Below are positions 7,087 to 15,076 of a stretch of 36,057 nt of DNA, one piece after another (within the stretch, counting starts at the first letter, position 1; every line of letters starts with the position of its first letter). Source of the stretch: Alphaproteobacteria bacterium. GTDB taxonomy: Bacteria; Pseudomonadota; Alphaproteobacteria; Bin95. The notes below the pieces were generated by a model. That model saw only the letters and a list, made by a program, of their open reading frames with translations, did no database searches and was not told the origin of the DNA. A program made the position numbers and the translations under genes. The stretch spans positions 1-36,057 of the forward strand of contig JAJDVH010000167.1 of assembly GCA_022826185.1 (NCBI GenBank), in the 5' to 3' direction.

Positions 7087-8010
7087 TCAGTCGTCCGTCA
7101 TTTCCGCGAGGAGGGCCATGACGACGCGGGCGGCATTGCCGGCGGCGAGGCGGAAGAAAAGCTCGATCCGGTTCGCCTGTCCACTGCCGCCGGCAAGGTC
7201 CGACAGGCTCCGGACGGCAATGAAGGGAATCTCGTTCGCCCAGGCGACATGGGCCACCGCCGCGCTCTCCATGTCGAGCACGCGCGCCCCGAAGGCGCCG
7301 AACGCATACTCGCGGAACCCGGCATTGTCGATGAACGCGCCGCCGGAAACCCCGGAGCCGCCGACGACCACCCTCGGCGCATGCGAAAGGCAGCGGTTTT
7401 CGTCGCTGCAGCGGTCGAGCGTCACGCGGGCTGCAGCGCGCCTGGCCCGGTCGAGAAGGGCTTCGTCCACGGGGAACCAGAAGCGCGCTTCCGGCTGCGC
7501 TCCGCCCGCGCGCGCCACGGTCACGGAGCGCGGGAACATCATGCCGAAATTCGCGTAGGGGTATTCGAAGAAGGGCGGTTTCTCCCAGCCGTCGCCCGCC
7601 TTCCGCGCGAAGACCGATTCCAGATACTGGCCCCAGCGGTCGGCGACCACGACATCGCCGATATTCAGGCCGGGGTCCACGCCGCCCGCTATGCCGGAAA
7701 AGACGATCCGGTCGATATGGAAGCGGTCCAGGGCGAGCTGCGCGGTCATTGCCGCGTTCACCATGCTGATGCCGCTCAGGAACAGCACGACATCCCGGCC
7801 GGCGAGCCTGCCCGTAACGAACTCGACGCCGTTGACGGATTGTGAGACGGCGTCCTCGGTCTCCGCCCGCAACACCGCCATCTCCGGCGGGAAGGCGGAA
7901 ATGACGGCGGTTCGAGGCGTTTCGTCCGCGGCCGGATGCGCGGACGCCGGAAACGCGGCAAACGCCAGCCAGAGTGCAGCGACCGGAAGAAGGAAGGACT
8001 TCCAGGTCAC
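7087..8010 (-). CDS. Exported MTA/SAH-nucleosidase-like phosphorylase-superfamily protein
   Basis: A 307-residue protein with a GTG start at 8008-8010. Residues 1-24 are a clear signal peptide ending FPASA|HP. The mature part is a nucleoside phosphorylase/MTA-SAH nucleosidase fold: FSGIAGGVDPGLNIGDVVVA (104-123), LDMESAAVAHVAW (245-257) and AVRSLSDLAGG (265-275). E43, E248 and D271 match the catalytic E12, E174 and D197 pattern of E. coli MtnN. Cys201 and Cys207 in the lid region could form a disulfide, consistent with periplasmic location. Cytoplasmic MtnN enzymes have no signal peptide, so the substrate may be an external nucleoside. It lies 9 bases after a solute-binding-protein gene. Confidence 0.85.
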   Translation of the reverse strand: MTWKSFLLPVAALWLAFAAFPASAHPAADETPRTAVISAFPPEMAVLRAETEDAVSQSVNGVEFVTGRLAGRDVVLFLSGISMVNAAMTAQLALDRFHIDRIVFSGIAGGVDPGLNIGDVVVADRWGQYLESVFARKAGDGWEKPPFFEYPYANFGMMFPRSVTVARAGGAQPEARFWFPVDEALLDRARRAAARVTLDRCSDENRCLSHAPRVVVGGSGVSGGAFIDNAGFREYAFGAFGARVLDMESAAVAHVAWANEIPFIAVRSLSDLAGGSGQANRIELFFRLAAGNAARVVMALLAEMTDD

Positions 8011-8019
8011 GGCCAGGCC

Positions 8020-8751
8020 TTATCCCGCCGCGGCCACCATCAGCCGGCCTTCGACGCCATGCCGGGCGATCAGGCTTGCGACAAGGCCGCCCGTCTTGGC
8101 CTCCTCCACGAACTCCGCGACGAAGGCCGCGGCGGATCCGGGCCGCGAGCGCGGCACGCCGATGGCCTGCTGCACGGCGGAGAACTGCCCGTCCAGTATG
8201 CGCGCGCCGGGCAGCTTCTCGACATCGCCGATCAGCCCCGGACGCAGGCCGGCAAGCGCCTCGTATCCTTCGTCCACGAACAGCTGGAAGGCCGCGCCGA
8301 GGCCCTGCGCGAGCACAAGCTCGGCATGGCGGATGTTGCGCGAGAGCCAGAGTTCGTAGGCGCTGCGGGCCGAGACGGCGATGCGGATGCCGGGCCGGTC
8401 CACCTCCTCGATCGACCGGATCGGCGAGCCGGGGGGCACGAGGTAGGTCGCCTCGATCTCCGAGTAGGCAAGCGAGAAGGCGATCTTCTCCGCGCGCTGC
8501 GGCTCGGCGCCGATCAGCCCGATGTCCCAGGCGTCGTCGGCGGCTGCGTCCGCCAGCTCGCCGGGGGTGGCGAAGGGCACCATCTTCACCGGCAGGCCCA
8601 GCCGCTCGCCCAGCGCGCGGGCCATGTCGGGGCTTACCCCGTCAGGATCGCCCGCCTCCGTGCGGCCGGTGACGAGCAGGAAGTTGGACATGTTGATGCC
8701 CGCGCGCAGCACGCCGGTCGGCGCCAGCTGCTCGGCGATATTGTCTGACAT
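8020..8751 (-). CDS. Family-3 solute-binding protein without signal peptide
   Basis: A 243-residue protein of the amino-acid binding-protein fold (SBP_bac_3). Near the N-terminus it reads GVLRAGINMSNFLLVTGRT and GVSPDMARALGERLGLPVK, then WDIGLIGAEPQRAEKIAFS and IAVSARSAYELWLSRNIRHA. The start ATG (8749-8751) is followed directly by MSDNIAEQL, with no hydrophobic leader. A stop codon lies in frame seven codons upstream, so no signal peptide can be recovered by moving the start. The protein should therefore be cytoplasmic, unlike most relatives, perhaps as a ligand sensor. Neighbours are a CoA-transferase gene 50 bases upstream and the exported nucleosidase 9 bases downstream. Confidence 0.85.
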   Translation of the reverse strand: MSDNIAEQLAPTGVLRAGINMSNFLLVTGRTEAGDPDGVSPDMARALGERLGLPVKMVPFATPGELADAAADDAWDIGLIGAEPQRAEKIAFSLAYSEIEATYLVPPGSPIRSIEEVDRPGIRIAVSARSAYELWLSRNIRHAELVLAQGLGAAFQLFVDEGYEALAGLRPGLIGDVEKLPGARILDGQFSAVQQAIGVPRSRPGSAAAFVAEFVEEAKTGGLVASLIARHGVEGRLMVAAAG

Positions 8752-8801
8752 GGGACGGAAGGTTCCTTCGTTCTATCGGTTCCGGATGGGGGTGCGGCCG
8801 G

Positions 8802-10025
8802 TCAGACGGCGCCCTTGTCGCGCAGCGCTTCCACCTCGCCGCCGGAGAGGCCGAGCCAGTCGGACAGCACCTCGTCGGTGTGTTCGCCAAGCGTGGGGGA
8901 GCACTGGACCGGCACGTCGTTGCCGGACATCTTCACGGGCCAGCCCGGCATCAGGAAATCGCCGCGCTCGGGATGCTGCACGGTCTGGAAGATGCCGCGC
9001 GCGCGCATGTCCTCGCTGTCGGAAAGCTCCTTGGAATCGAACACCGCGCCGACCGGCACGCCGGCCGCGCCGATGGCTTCCATCGCCTCTTCCTTGCTGC
9101 GCTTAGAGGTCCAGGCGGTGATGGCCTCGTCGAGGTCCTTCTGGTTGGCCGAGCGCGCGGGCGCGTCGGCGAAGCGCGGATCGTCCTTGAGCTCCGGACG
9201 GCCGATCACCTCGCAGAGCCGCTCCCAGTGGAGGTTCGAGGCGCGGGTGGTGTAGATGTAGACATAGTCGTTGGGCCCGCCGGGCGCGCAGAGGAACACG
9301 TCCGAGGGCGCGCTGCCCGCCATGATGACCTCGTTGCCGCGCCGGGGCGCAGCCGCGCCGGTCGTGGCCTGCACGGCGTAGGCGAGCCGGCAGTAGTTGA
9401 TCATCGCATCCTGCATCGCGACCTCGATATGCTGGCCCACGCCGGTGCGTCCGCGCTGGTAGAGCGCGCCCAGGATCGAGATCGCCATGTGCAGGCCGGT
9501 GCCGGTGTCGCCGATGGTGGGGCCGGGATTGATCGGCCGCCCGTCCGGGTCGCCGGTGATCGCCATGACGCCGCCCACCGCCTTGCCGATCATGTCGAAG
9601 GACAGGAACTTTTCGTAAGGCCCGCCGCGCGCGAAGCCCTTCACCTGGGCGTAGATGATGCGCGGGTTGATCTCCTTGGCGACATCGTAGCCGAGGCCGA
9701 GGCGCTCGATGGCGCCCGGCGCGAAATTCTCGATCATCACGTCGGCCTGGCCGATCATGGCCTTCACCGTCTCCAGCCCCTCCGGGCTCTTCAGGTTGAC
9801 GGTGACGCTCTTCTTGTTGGCGTTCAGCAGCATGAAATAGTAGCTGTCCACGCCCGGCCGGTCGGTGGAGGCGAAGCGGCCCTGCTCGCCGGAGCCCGGC
9901 CGCTCGACCTTGACCACGTCGGCGCCGAGCCAGGCCAGCGCCTCGGTGCAGGAGGGGCCCGCCTCGAATTGCGTCAGGTCGAGCACGCGGACGCCCGCCA
10001 GGGCGCGGTTGCTGTCGTCGGTCAT
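8802..10025 (-). CDS. Family III CoA-transferase (CaiB/BaiF)
   Basis: A 407-residue cytoplasmic enzyme that moves CoA between carboxylic acids. The ATG at 10023-10025 gives MTDDSNRALAGVRVLDLTQF, the standard start of the family. Further marks are GADVVKVERPGSGE (35-48), NKKSVTVNLKSPEG, ENFAPGAIERLGLGY (99-113) and the catalytic-aspartate motif GPTIGDTGTGLH with D173, which aligns with Asp169 of formyl-CoA transferase. The frame runs on upstream to 10502, but that part overlaps the neighbouring gene antisense-free in another frame and has no family match. It lies 20 bases after the carbonic-anhydrase-like gene. Acyl donor and acceptor cannot be named. Confidence 0.93.
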   Translation of the reverse strand: MTDDSNRALAGVRVLDLTQFEAGPSCTEALAWLGADVVKVERPGSGEQGRFASTDRPGVDSYYFMLLNANKKSVTVNLKSPEGLETVKAMIGQADVMIENFAPGAIERLGLGYDVAKEINPRIIYAQVKGFARGGPYEKFLSFDMIGKAVGGVMAITGDPDGRPINPGPTIGDTGTGLHMAISILGALYQRGRTGVGQHIEVAMQDAMINYCRLAYAVQATTGAAAPRRGNEVIMAGSAPSDVFLCAPGGPNDYVYIYTTRASNLHWERLCEVIGRPELKDDPRFADAPARSANQKDLDEAITAWTSKRSKEEAMEAIGAAGVPVGAVFDSKELSDSEDMRARGIFQTVQHPERGDFLMPGWPVKMSGNDVPVQCSPTLGEHTDEVLSDWLGLSGGEVEALRDKGAV

Positions 10026-10045
10026 GTCGGTCTCTCGCTGGTCGG

Positions 10046-10570
10046 TCAGTCGTCCTGGGGCCGGAGGCTTTCCTTGAAGCGCGCCCGGTTGGTCACATAC
10101 CACTGGTTCTGCTCGGCGAAGAAGGCGGACATCTCCGGCGTCACCTGCCGGATGACCCTGCCGGGAATGCCGACCACCATGGAATTGTCGGGGATCTCGG
10201 CGTTCTCGCGCACCAGCGCCTTGGAGGCGATGACGCAATTGCTGCCGATCTTGGCGCCGTTCAGCACCACCGCGCCGATGCCGATCACGGTGCCGTCGCC
10301 GACGAGGCAGCCATGCAGCATCGCCATGTGGCCGACGGTGACATTGCGGCCGAGCACGAGCGGCGAGCCGGGATCGGTGTGCAGCACGGAGCCGTCCTGG
10401 ATGTTGGTCTCCTCGCCCACCTCGATGGGCTCGTAGTCGCCGCGCAGCACCGCGTTCCACCAGATCGAGGCGTTGCGGAGCACGCGCACACTGCCGATGC
10501 ACACCGCGTTCGGCGCAATGAAGGCGCTCTCATGCGCCTCCACCCGCCGGTCTTCAAGGATGTATTTCAT
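10046..10570 (-). CDS. Gamma-carbonic-anhydrase family protein (left-handed beta-helix)
   Basis: A 174-residue hexapeptide-repeat protein, MKYILEDRRVEAHESAFIAP onward. The imperfect hexapeptides give the left-handed beta-helix, and the three metal-ligand histidines of gamma carbonic anhydrases are present: H64 in SVLHTD, and H81 and H86 in VGHMAMLHGC. A C-terminal helix carries the typical VGIPGRVIRQVTPEM. Relatives include CaiE/PaaY, a thioesterase accompanying CoA pathways. The CoA-transferase immediately downstream makes a CoA-linked role at least as likely as bicarbonate formation. It is the first gene of the minus-strand run 6873-10570 and is divergent from the microprotein at 10741. Confidence 0.9.
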   Translation of the reverse strand: MKYILEDRRVEAHESAFIAPNAVCIGSVRVLRNASIWWNAVLRGDYEPIEVGEETNIQDGSVLHTDPGSPLVLGRNVTVGHMAMLHGCLVGDGTVIGIGAVVLNGAKIGSNCVIASKALVRENAEIPDNSMVVGIPGRVIRQVTPEMSAFFAEQNQWYVTNRARFKESLRPQDD

Positions 10571-10679
10571 GGACCCGCATTAGAACGGCGCGGGGCGGGG
10601 GACGCAAGCGGCGGCGGCGCGCTGGCGATTGCGGGAGCGGGGATGCGCGGACGGAATGGCGTAGATGAGCAAATGGCAT

Positions 10680-10709
10680 TTGATGGCTCTGACCGCCTGC
10701 CCCTATGAT
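10680..10709 (+). promoter_or_regulatory. Promoter of the coiled-coil microprotein
   Basis: TTGATG (10680-10685), an 18-base spacer, then TATGAT (10704-10709). Transcription would begin near 10716, about 25 bases before the GTG at 10741 and just before its ribosome site. The -10 box overlaps the upstream ATG at 10705, which rules out that codon as the start if this promoter is used. Confidence 0.5.
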
Positions 10710-10740
10710 CTACAAGATGGGGGTTGGAGGGAGAGACGGC

Positions 10741-10929
10741 GTGAGCGCCGAAACCGAGCAGTTCGCGACCAAAGCCGACCTGGCGTCCCTCGAGACGCGG
10801 ATGGTCGACAGGATGGGGCAGCTTGAGGCGCGACTGACGCGGGATATCAACAACCATGACTGGCGGATGATCGGCGCAATGATCGCCGTTGTCAGCGTGG
10901 CTGTTGCGGTGCTGAAATTGATTCCCTGA
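10741..10929 (+). CDS. Coiled-coil membrane-anchored microprotein
   Basis: A 62-residue protein starting at GTG 10741-10743, preceded by GGAGGGAG about 7 bases upstream. An earlier in-frame ATG at 10705 lies within the likely -10 box and is rejected. Residues 8-36 (ATKADLASLETRM, then GQLEARLTRDI) form a short heptad coiled coil. Residues 41-59 (MIGAMIAVVSVAVAVLKLI) form one membrane helix ending two residues before the C-terminus. This layout resembles the small DUF1640/CCDC90-like coiled-coil membrane proteins common in proteobacteria, of unknown role. It is a free-standing gene, convergent with the creatinase gene. Confidence 0.65.
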   Translation: MSAETEQFATKADLASLETRMVDRMGQLEARLTRDINNHDWRMIGAMIAVVSVAVAVLKLIP

Positions 10930-10972
10930 AAGACCGATAAAGGCCGGAACCGATACCGGACATGCCAGGGAA
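10922..10972. terminator. Compound inverted repeat after the microprotein
   Basis: Outer arms TTCCCTG (10922-10928) and CAGGGAA (10966-10972) enclose inner complementary blocks (GGCCGG with CCGG and GCC). It begins at the stop codon of the microprotein. A second small hairpin, GCGGCT-GATT-AGCCGC, follows at 10983-10998. Neither has a T-run, so termination is only suspected for the two convergent genes here. Confidence 0.3.
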
Positions 10973-11018
10973 CATCGTGCGGGCGGCTGATTAGCCGCTC
11001 CCCAGGTCACTTTCGTGT

Positions 11019-12221
11019 TTAGTTCCGCACAATGTTGTGCTCCGGCCCGTAGGGGAACCCCGTGATGTTCTCCGCCCCGTCCTCGGTCACCACCAGGATG
11101 TCGTGTTCGCGGTAGCCGCCGGCGCCGGGCTGGCCTTCGGGGATGGTTATCATCGGCTCCATCGAGAGCACCATGCCGGGCTCCAGCACCGTGTCCACGT
11201 CCTCGCGCAGTTCCAGGCCGGCCTCGCGGCCGTAATAGTGGGAGAGCACGCCGAAGCTGTGGCCGTAGCCGAAGGTGCGGTTTTCCAGCAGGCCGTAGCG
11301 CTCGTAGATGGCGTTGAGTTCGGCGGCGATATCCGAGCAGCGCGTACCCGGCCGGATGAGCGCCAGTCCCGCCTCGTGGACCTCGACATTGATCCGCCAG
11401 AGCCTCAGATGCTCGTCGGAGCACTCCTCCGCGAACAGCGTGCGTTCGAGCGCGGTGTAGTAGCCGGCCATCATCGGGAAGCAGTTCAGCACCATGATGT
11501 CGCCGCGCTCGATCCGGCGCGAGGTGACGGGGTTGTGCGCGCCGTCGCTGTTGAGGCCGGACTGGAGCCAGGACCAGGTATCCATCAGCTCCACATGCGG
11601 CTGGCTGCGGGCGATCTCGCGCACCATGGCCTGCGTGGCGTGGAGCGCCACTTCATGCTCCGGCACGCCGACGGCGATCGCCTCGACGGCCGCCGCCCCG
11701 CCCATGTCGGCGATGCGCGCGCCTTCCTTTATCCAGGCGATCTCCTCCGCGGACTTGACCATGCGCAGGGCCATGGCGGGCTTGCCGGCATCGACCAGCT
11801 CCGAGGTCGGCAGCGCGCCCTGCAATTTGCGGAGATTCTCGACGCTGATGTGGTCGAACTCGACGCCGACCCGCCAGCCGTCGGGGATCAGGGCCTTCAC
11901 GGCGGCGAAGTAGTTGTCCCGGTGCCAGTCCGTATAGACGAGATTGTCCCCGAAAGTCCGCCGCCAGGGCTGCGCCCCGTCCACATTCGGCGTGATCGTC
12001 GTCTGGCCCTCATGCGTGACGACGAGGCCGAACGGGCGTCCGAAGGCGGTGTAGAGGAAATCGCTGAAATAGGCGATGTTGTGCCAGGAGGTGAACAGGC
12101 AGGCATCGACCTGCCGCTTCGCCATATAAGCGCGTAGCGCGGCCAGCCGACGCTCCATCTCGGCGGCGGAGAATGTGGGGACGGCCTTCGCGCCATTGCG
12201 GATCGTCTTCAGCTGTTCCAT
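11019..12221 (-). CDS. Creatinase (creatine amidinohydrolase), peptidase M24 family
   Basis: A 400-residue enzyme that hydrolyses creatine to sarcosine and urea. It uses the pita-bread fold without metal. From the ATG at 12219-12221 the sequence follows Pseudomonas creatinase almost throughout: TSWHNIAYFSDFLY (44-57), VYTDWHRDNYFAAV, QSGLNSDGAHNPVT, CFPMMAGYYTALERTLF, GYGHSFGVLSHYYGREAGL and MEPMI. H229, E259 and E355 correspond at a constant offset of 3 to the catalytic H232, E262 and E358. The frame extends upstream to 12314, but the extension is not family-like. It is divergent from the diaminopropionate ammonia-lyase gene across about 124 bases. No sarcosine oxidase is nearby, so another guanidino substrate is possible. 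Confidence 0.93.
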   Translation of the reverse strand: MEQLKTIRNGAKAVPTFSAAEMERRLAALRAYMAKRQVDACLFTSWHNIAYFSDFLYTAFGRPFGLVVTHEGQTTITPNVDGAQPWRRTFGDNLVYTDWHRDNYFAAVKALIPDGWRVGVEFDHISVENLRKLQGALPTSELVDAGKPAMALRMVKSAEEIAWIKEGARIADMGGAAAVEAIAVGVPEHEVALHATQAMVREIARSQPHVELMDTWSWLQSGLNSDGAHNPVTSRRIERGDIMVLNCFPMMAGYYTALERTLFAEECSDEHLRLWRINVEVHEAGLALIRPGTRCSDIAAELNAIYERYGLLENRTFGYGHSFGVLSHYYGREAGLELREDVDTVLEPGMVLSMEPMITIPEGQPGAGGYREHDILVVTEDGAENITGFPYGPEHNIVRN

Positions 12222-12345
12222 CGCCTTGCATCCCGTGCCTCGATCAGCCGGCGGATAGCAGCATGTTCCGCGCCGGCGGCAAAGGGCCTCGACAAGCGCC
12301 GCCGCTGCTGTCATGCGAGCGCTTTGCCGCAGGGGGACGAGCCGG

Positions 12346-13539
12346 ATGCTCGATGAGTTCGACGGCGCCCGGATGGGCCATGTCGCGGGGCTCCGCCGGA
12401 ACGGGGACGCCGCAGACCGCGTGCTGACCGCCGCCGGTTTCGCCGCTGCGGCGGCGGAGATCGCCGGGTGGGAGGGCTACGCGCCGACGCCGCTGCTGGA
12501 ACTGGACGCGCTGGCCGGCGCGCTGGGCGTCGCGAAAGTGCTCTATAAGGACGAGGGGCCGCGCTTCGGCCTCGGCAGCTTCAAGGCGCTGGGCGGGGCC
12601 TATGCGGCGCTCAGGGTGCTGCAGCGGGAGGTCTCGCGGGCGCTCGGGCGGCCCGTTGCGCCGGCGGATGTCCGCGAGGGCAGGCATGCGGAGCTTGTGT
12701 CCCGGATTACGCTCGTGGCGGCTACCGACGGCAATCACGGCCGCGCGCTCGCCTGGGGCTGCCGGCGGTTCGGCGCGCCCTGCCGCATCTATATCCATGC
12801 CGAGGTCAGCGAGGCCCGCGCGGAGGCCATGCGGGCGCTCGGCGCGGAGGTCGTCCGGATCGACGGCAATTACGACGACTCGGTGGCGCTGGCGCGCGAG
12901 GAGGCGGAAGCGAACGGCTGGTTTGCGGTCTCGGATACCTCCTGGCCGGGCTATACGGAGGCGCCCCGCGACGTGATGGCGGGCTACGGCGTCATGGTGA
13001 AGGAAGTTGCCGGCGTGCTCGACCGGCCGCCGACCCATGCCTTCCTGCAGGCGGGCGTGGGCGGGCTGGCGGCCGCCGTCGCCGCGGGCCTGCGCCAGCG
13101 CTGGGGCGGGGAGGCGCCGCGCATCGTGGTGGTGGAGCCCGAGCTTGCCGCCTGCCTGTTCGAGAGCGCGCGCGCCGGAGGCAGGACGGACATCCGCATC
13201 GAGGAGGAAACGCTGATGGCGGGCCTCTCCTGCGGCGAGCCGTCCGGGCTGGCGTGGGAGGTGCTGGCGGAAGAGGCAAGCGACTTCCTGACGGTGCCGG
13301 AGAGCGTCGTCGGTCCCGCCATGCGTTTGCTCGCGCGGCCGCTCGGCGGCGACCCGGAGATCGAAGCCGGCGAGAGCGCCGTCGCCGGGCTGGCGGCCCT
13401 GATCGCCGCCGCGCGAAGCGACCGGCTGCGGCGCGCGCTCGGCCTCGATGCGGACTCCCGCGTGCTGCTGATCGGCTCCGAGGGCGCGACCGACCCGGAC
13501 AGCTACGCCGCGCTCGTGGCTGAGGGCGGCGACGGCTGA
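12346..13539 (+). CDS. ygeX: Diaminopropionate ammonia-lyase (PLP fold type II)
   Basis: A 397-residue PLP enzyme converting 2,3-diaminopropionate to pyruvate and two ammonia, in the cytoplasm. The ATG at 12346-12348 follows AGGGGGA by about 8 bases and gives a length close to E. coli YgeX. Motifs are YKDEGPRFGLGSFKALGG with the PLP lysine K80, VAATDGNHGRALAW with D128, and SDTSWPGYTEAP with D197; these correspond to the E. coli K77, D120 and D189 residues. GVGGLAAAVAAG is the glycine-rich PLP-phosphate loop. An earlier in-frame ATG at 12313 is less likely. The stop codon (13537-13539) lies at the very edge of miniature element copy 2. Threonine-dehydratase-like relatives exist, but the WPGYTE motif favours this call. 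Confidence 0.9.
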   Translation: MLDEFDGARMGHVAGLRRNGDAADRVLTAAGFAAAAAEIAGWEGYAPTPLLELDALAGALGVAKVLYKDEGPRFGLGSFKALGGAYAALRVLQREVSRALGRPVAPADVREGRHAELVSRITLVAATDGNHGRALAWGCRRFGAPCRIYIHAEVSEARAEAMRALGAEVVRIDGNYDDSVALAREEAEANGWFAVSDTSWPGYTEAPRDVMAGYGVMVKEVAGVLDRPPTHAFLQAGVGGLAAAVAAGLRQRWGGEAPRIVVVEPELAACLFESARAGGRTDIRIEEETLMAGLSCGEPSGLAWEVLAEEASDFLTVPESVVGPAMRLLARPLGGDPEIEAGESAVAGLAALIAAARSDRLRRALGLDADSRVLLIGSEGATDPDSYAALVAEGGDG

Positions 13540-13764
13540 TACCAGCAGTATCGACTTCAGCCTCATGTGAAGATCACGGCCCCTTTCGTCACCCCGGCCC
13601 CCGAGCCGGGGTCCAACCATGGCTCCCGATGCCGCCGCAGCCGGTGGAGAGCAAGCTCAACCGCTGAAGCGACCGCCAGGACCGAGGCTGGGCCCCGGCT
13701 CGGGGGCCGGGGCGACGGTGAGGGTGGCCCCGCCATCGGTTCCGATCAACGACCGCTGGTATGA
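13538..13764. mobile_element. Miniature palindromic element, copy 2 (same ends, different core)
   Basis: About 227 bases. The left end GATACCAGCAGT (13538-13549) and right end CCGCTGGTATGA (13753-13764) are imperfect inverted repeats matching copy 1. Subterminal sequence is also shared: TCGACTTCAG followed by CTCATGT on the left, and GGTTCCGATCAACGACCGC on the right. The core differs: arms CACCCCGGCCCCCGAGCCGGGG (about 13591-13612) and its complement (about 13690-13712) replace the GCCCGGACTTGTTCCGGGC type of copies 1 and 3. There is no internal gene. It fills most of the 292 bases between the ammonia-lyase and the AcnX genes. Confidence 0.7.
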
Positions 13765-13831
13765 CCCGTCTTCCCGTTCCGCCGGTCCCGCATGTAGAGT
13801 CGCCGCTGGCGGAAAGGGGGCCGTCCGGGCG

Positions 13832-15076
13832 GTGAAGCTGAACGGTGAAGAACGGGCCATGCTCGCGGGCGAGACGGGCGAGCCCCGGCGCTGGGCCGTC
13901 GAGCACATGGTCGAGGTCGGCCGCATGTTCGATGCGGTGGACTTCGTGCCCGTGGCCCAAGCGCACATGATGGCCGACACGGAATCGCTCGGCGAGGCGG
14001 GCGTGGCGTTCCTGGAGGGGCTGGCGGCCCATCCGCCGGCGGAGCGGCGGGTGCGCGTGCCGATGCTGACGGACCCGCGCGGCGTCGATCTCTCCTACTA
14101 CCGGCCGCTGGGCCAGACCGAGGAGATGGCGGACCTCGAACGGCGCACCATCGCCGCCTGCACGAACCTCGGCATCCTGATGACGGACAGCTGCGTCACC
14201 TACCAGACCATCATGCCGCCCGTGCGGGGCGAGCATGTGGCCTACGGCGACACGGGCGTCGTGATCTATTGCAACAGCGTGCTGGGCGCGCGCTCCAATT
14301 TCGAGGGCGGCCCCTCGGCGCTGGCCGCGGGCCTCACCGGGCGGACGCCGCGCTACGGCCTGCATCTCGACCGCAACCGGCGCGCGACGAGGCGCTTCAT
14401 CGTGGCCGAACGGCCGGAAGGGTTGACGGATTGGGGCGTGCTCGGCGGTCTGATCGGGCGGCTCTGCGGCTCCTACTGGGAAGTGCCGGTGCTGGAGGGC
14501 ATAGAGGGCGCGCCGACCTCGGACGAGATGAAGCATTTCGGCGCCGCCATGGCGAGTTTCGGTTCGACGCCGCTCTTCCATATCGCCGGCGTGACGCCGG
14601 AGGCGCCGGACCTCGAAGCGGTATGCGACGGCCCGCCGCCGGAGCCGGTCGAGATCGGGCGGAAGGAGCTGGAGGGCTTGCGCGGCAATTTCGGGGCGAG
14701 CGGCGACGAGGTGGATGTCGTCGTGTTCGCCGCGCCGCAGCTCAGCCATGTGGAGATGGCGCGCGTCGCCGACCTTCTGGAGGGCCGCCGGGTGCATGAG
14801 CGCATGGCGCTGGTGGTCTGCACCTCGCCCACCGTGGCGGCGGACTGCGAGCGGCTCGGCATCGTCGGGCGGATCGAGGCGGCGGGCGCGGTCGTGCTGC
14901 GCGGCACCTGCTTCTACAACCAGTATGCGCGCGAGATCGGCGAGGCGAACGGCTGGACGCGCCTGCTCAGCAACTCGGTCAAGATCGTCAACATCCTGGG
15001 CGGCTACGGCTACCGGCCGGCGCTGGCGGGCATGGAGGACTGCGTAACGGCCGCCGCGACGGGGAGGGTCCCGTGA
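13832..15076 (+). CDS. Aconitase X family hydro-lyase, large (catalytic) subunit
   Basis: A 414-residue protein read from the GTG at 13832-13834 (VKLNGEERAMLAGETGEP). This matches the usual AcnX opening, although the G-rich ribosome site is 11 bases away. The frame is open back to 13619, through the miniature element, and that part is not coding in character. Family marks are AACTNLGILMTDSC (109-121), VRGEHVAYGDTGVVIYCNSV (131-150), NFEGGPSALAAGLTGRTP and GLHLDRNRR. Cys110, Cys121 and Cys147 are candidate Fe-S ligands. Characterised AcnX enzymes include cis-3-hydroxy-L-proline dehydratase and phosphomevalonate dehydratase. The presence of a separate small subunit fits the bacterial two-gene type. 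The substrate here is not proven; an amino-acid-derived hydroxy acid is likely from the neighbours. Confidence 0.88.
   Translation: MKLNGEERAMLAGETGEPRRWAVEHMVEVGRMFDAVDFVPVAQAHMMADTESLGEAGVAFLEGLAAHPPAERRVRVPMLTDPRGVDLSYYRPLGQTEEMADLERRTIAACTNLGILMTDSCVTYQTIMPPVRGEHVAYGDTGVVIYCNSVLGARSNFEGGPSALAAGLTGRTPRYGLHLDRNRRATRRFIVAERPEGLTDWGVLGGLIGRLCGSYWEVPVLEGIEGAPTSDEMKHFGAAMASFGSTPLFHIAGVTPEAPDLEAVCDGPPPEPVEIGRKELEGLRGNFGASGDEVDVVVFAAPQLSHVEMARVADLLEGRRVHERMALVVCTSPTVAADCERLGIVGRIEAAGAVVLRGTCFYNQYAREIGEANGWTRLLSNSVKIVNILGGYGYRPALAGMEDCVTAAATGRVP

Noticed and set aside
8802-10502. A 566-codon frame extending the first CoA-transferase upstream.
   Set aside because: The extra part is an out-of-frame reading of the carbonic-anhydrase-like gene. 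The family start motif begins at 10025.
13619-13831. N-terminal extension of the AcnX large subunit to 13619.
   Set aside because: It reads through miniature element copy 2 and gives a low-complexity Gly/Pro/Arg stretch. The family start matches the GTG at 13832.
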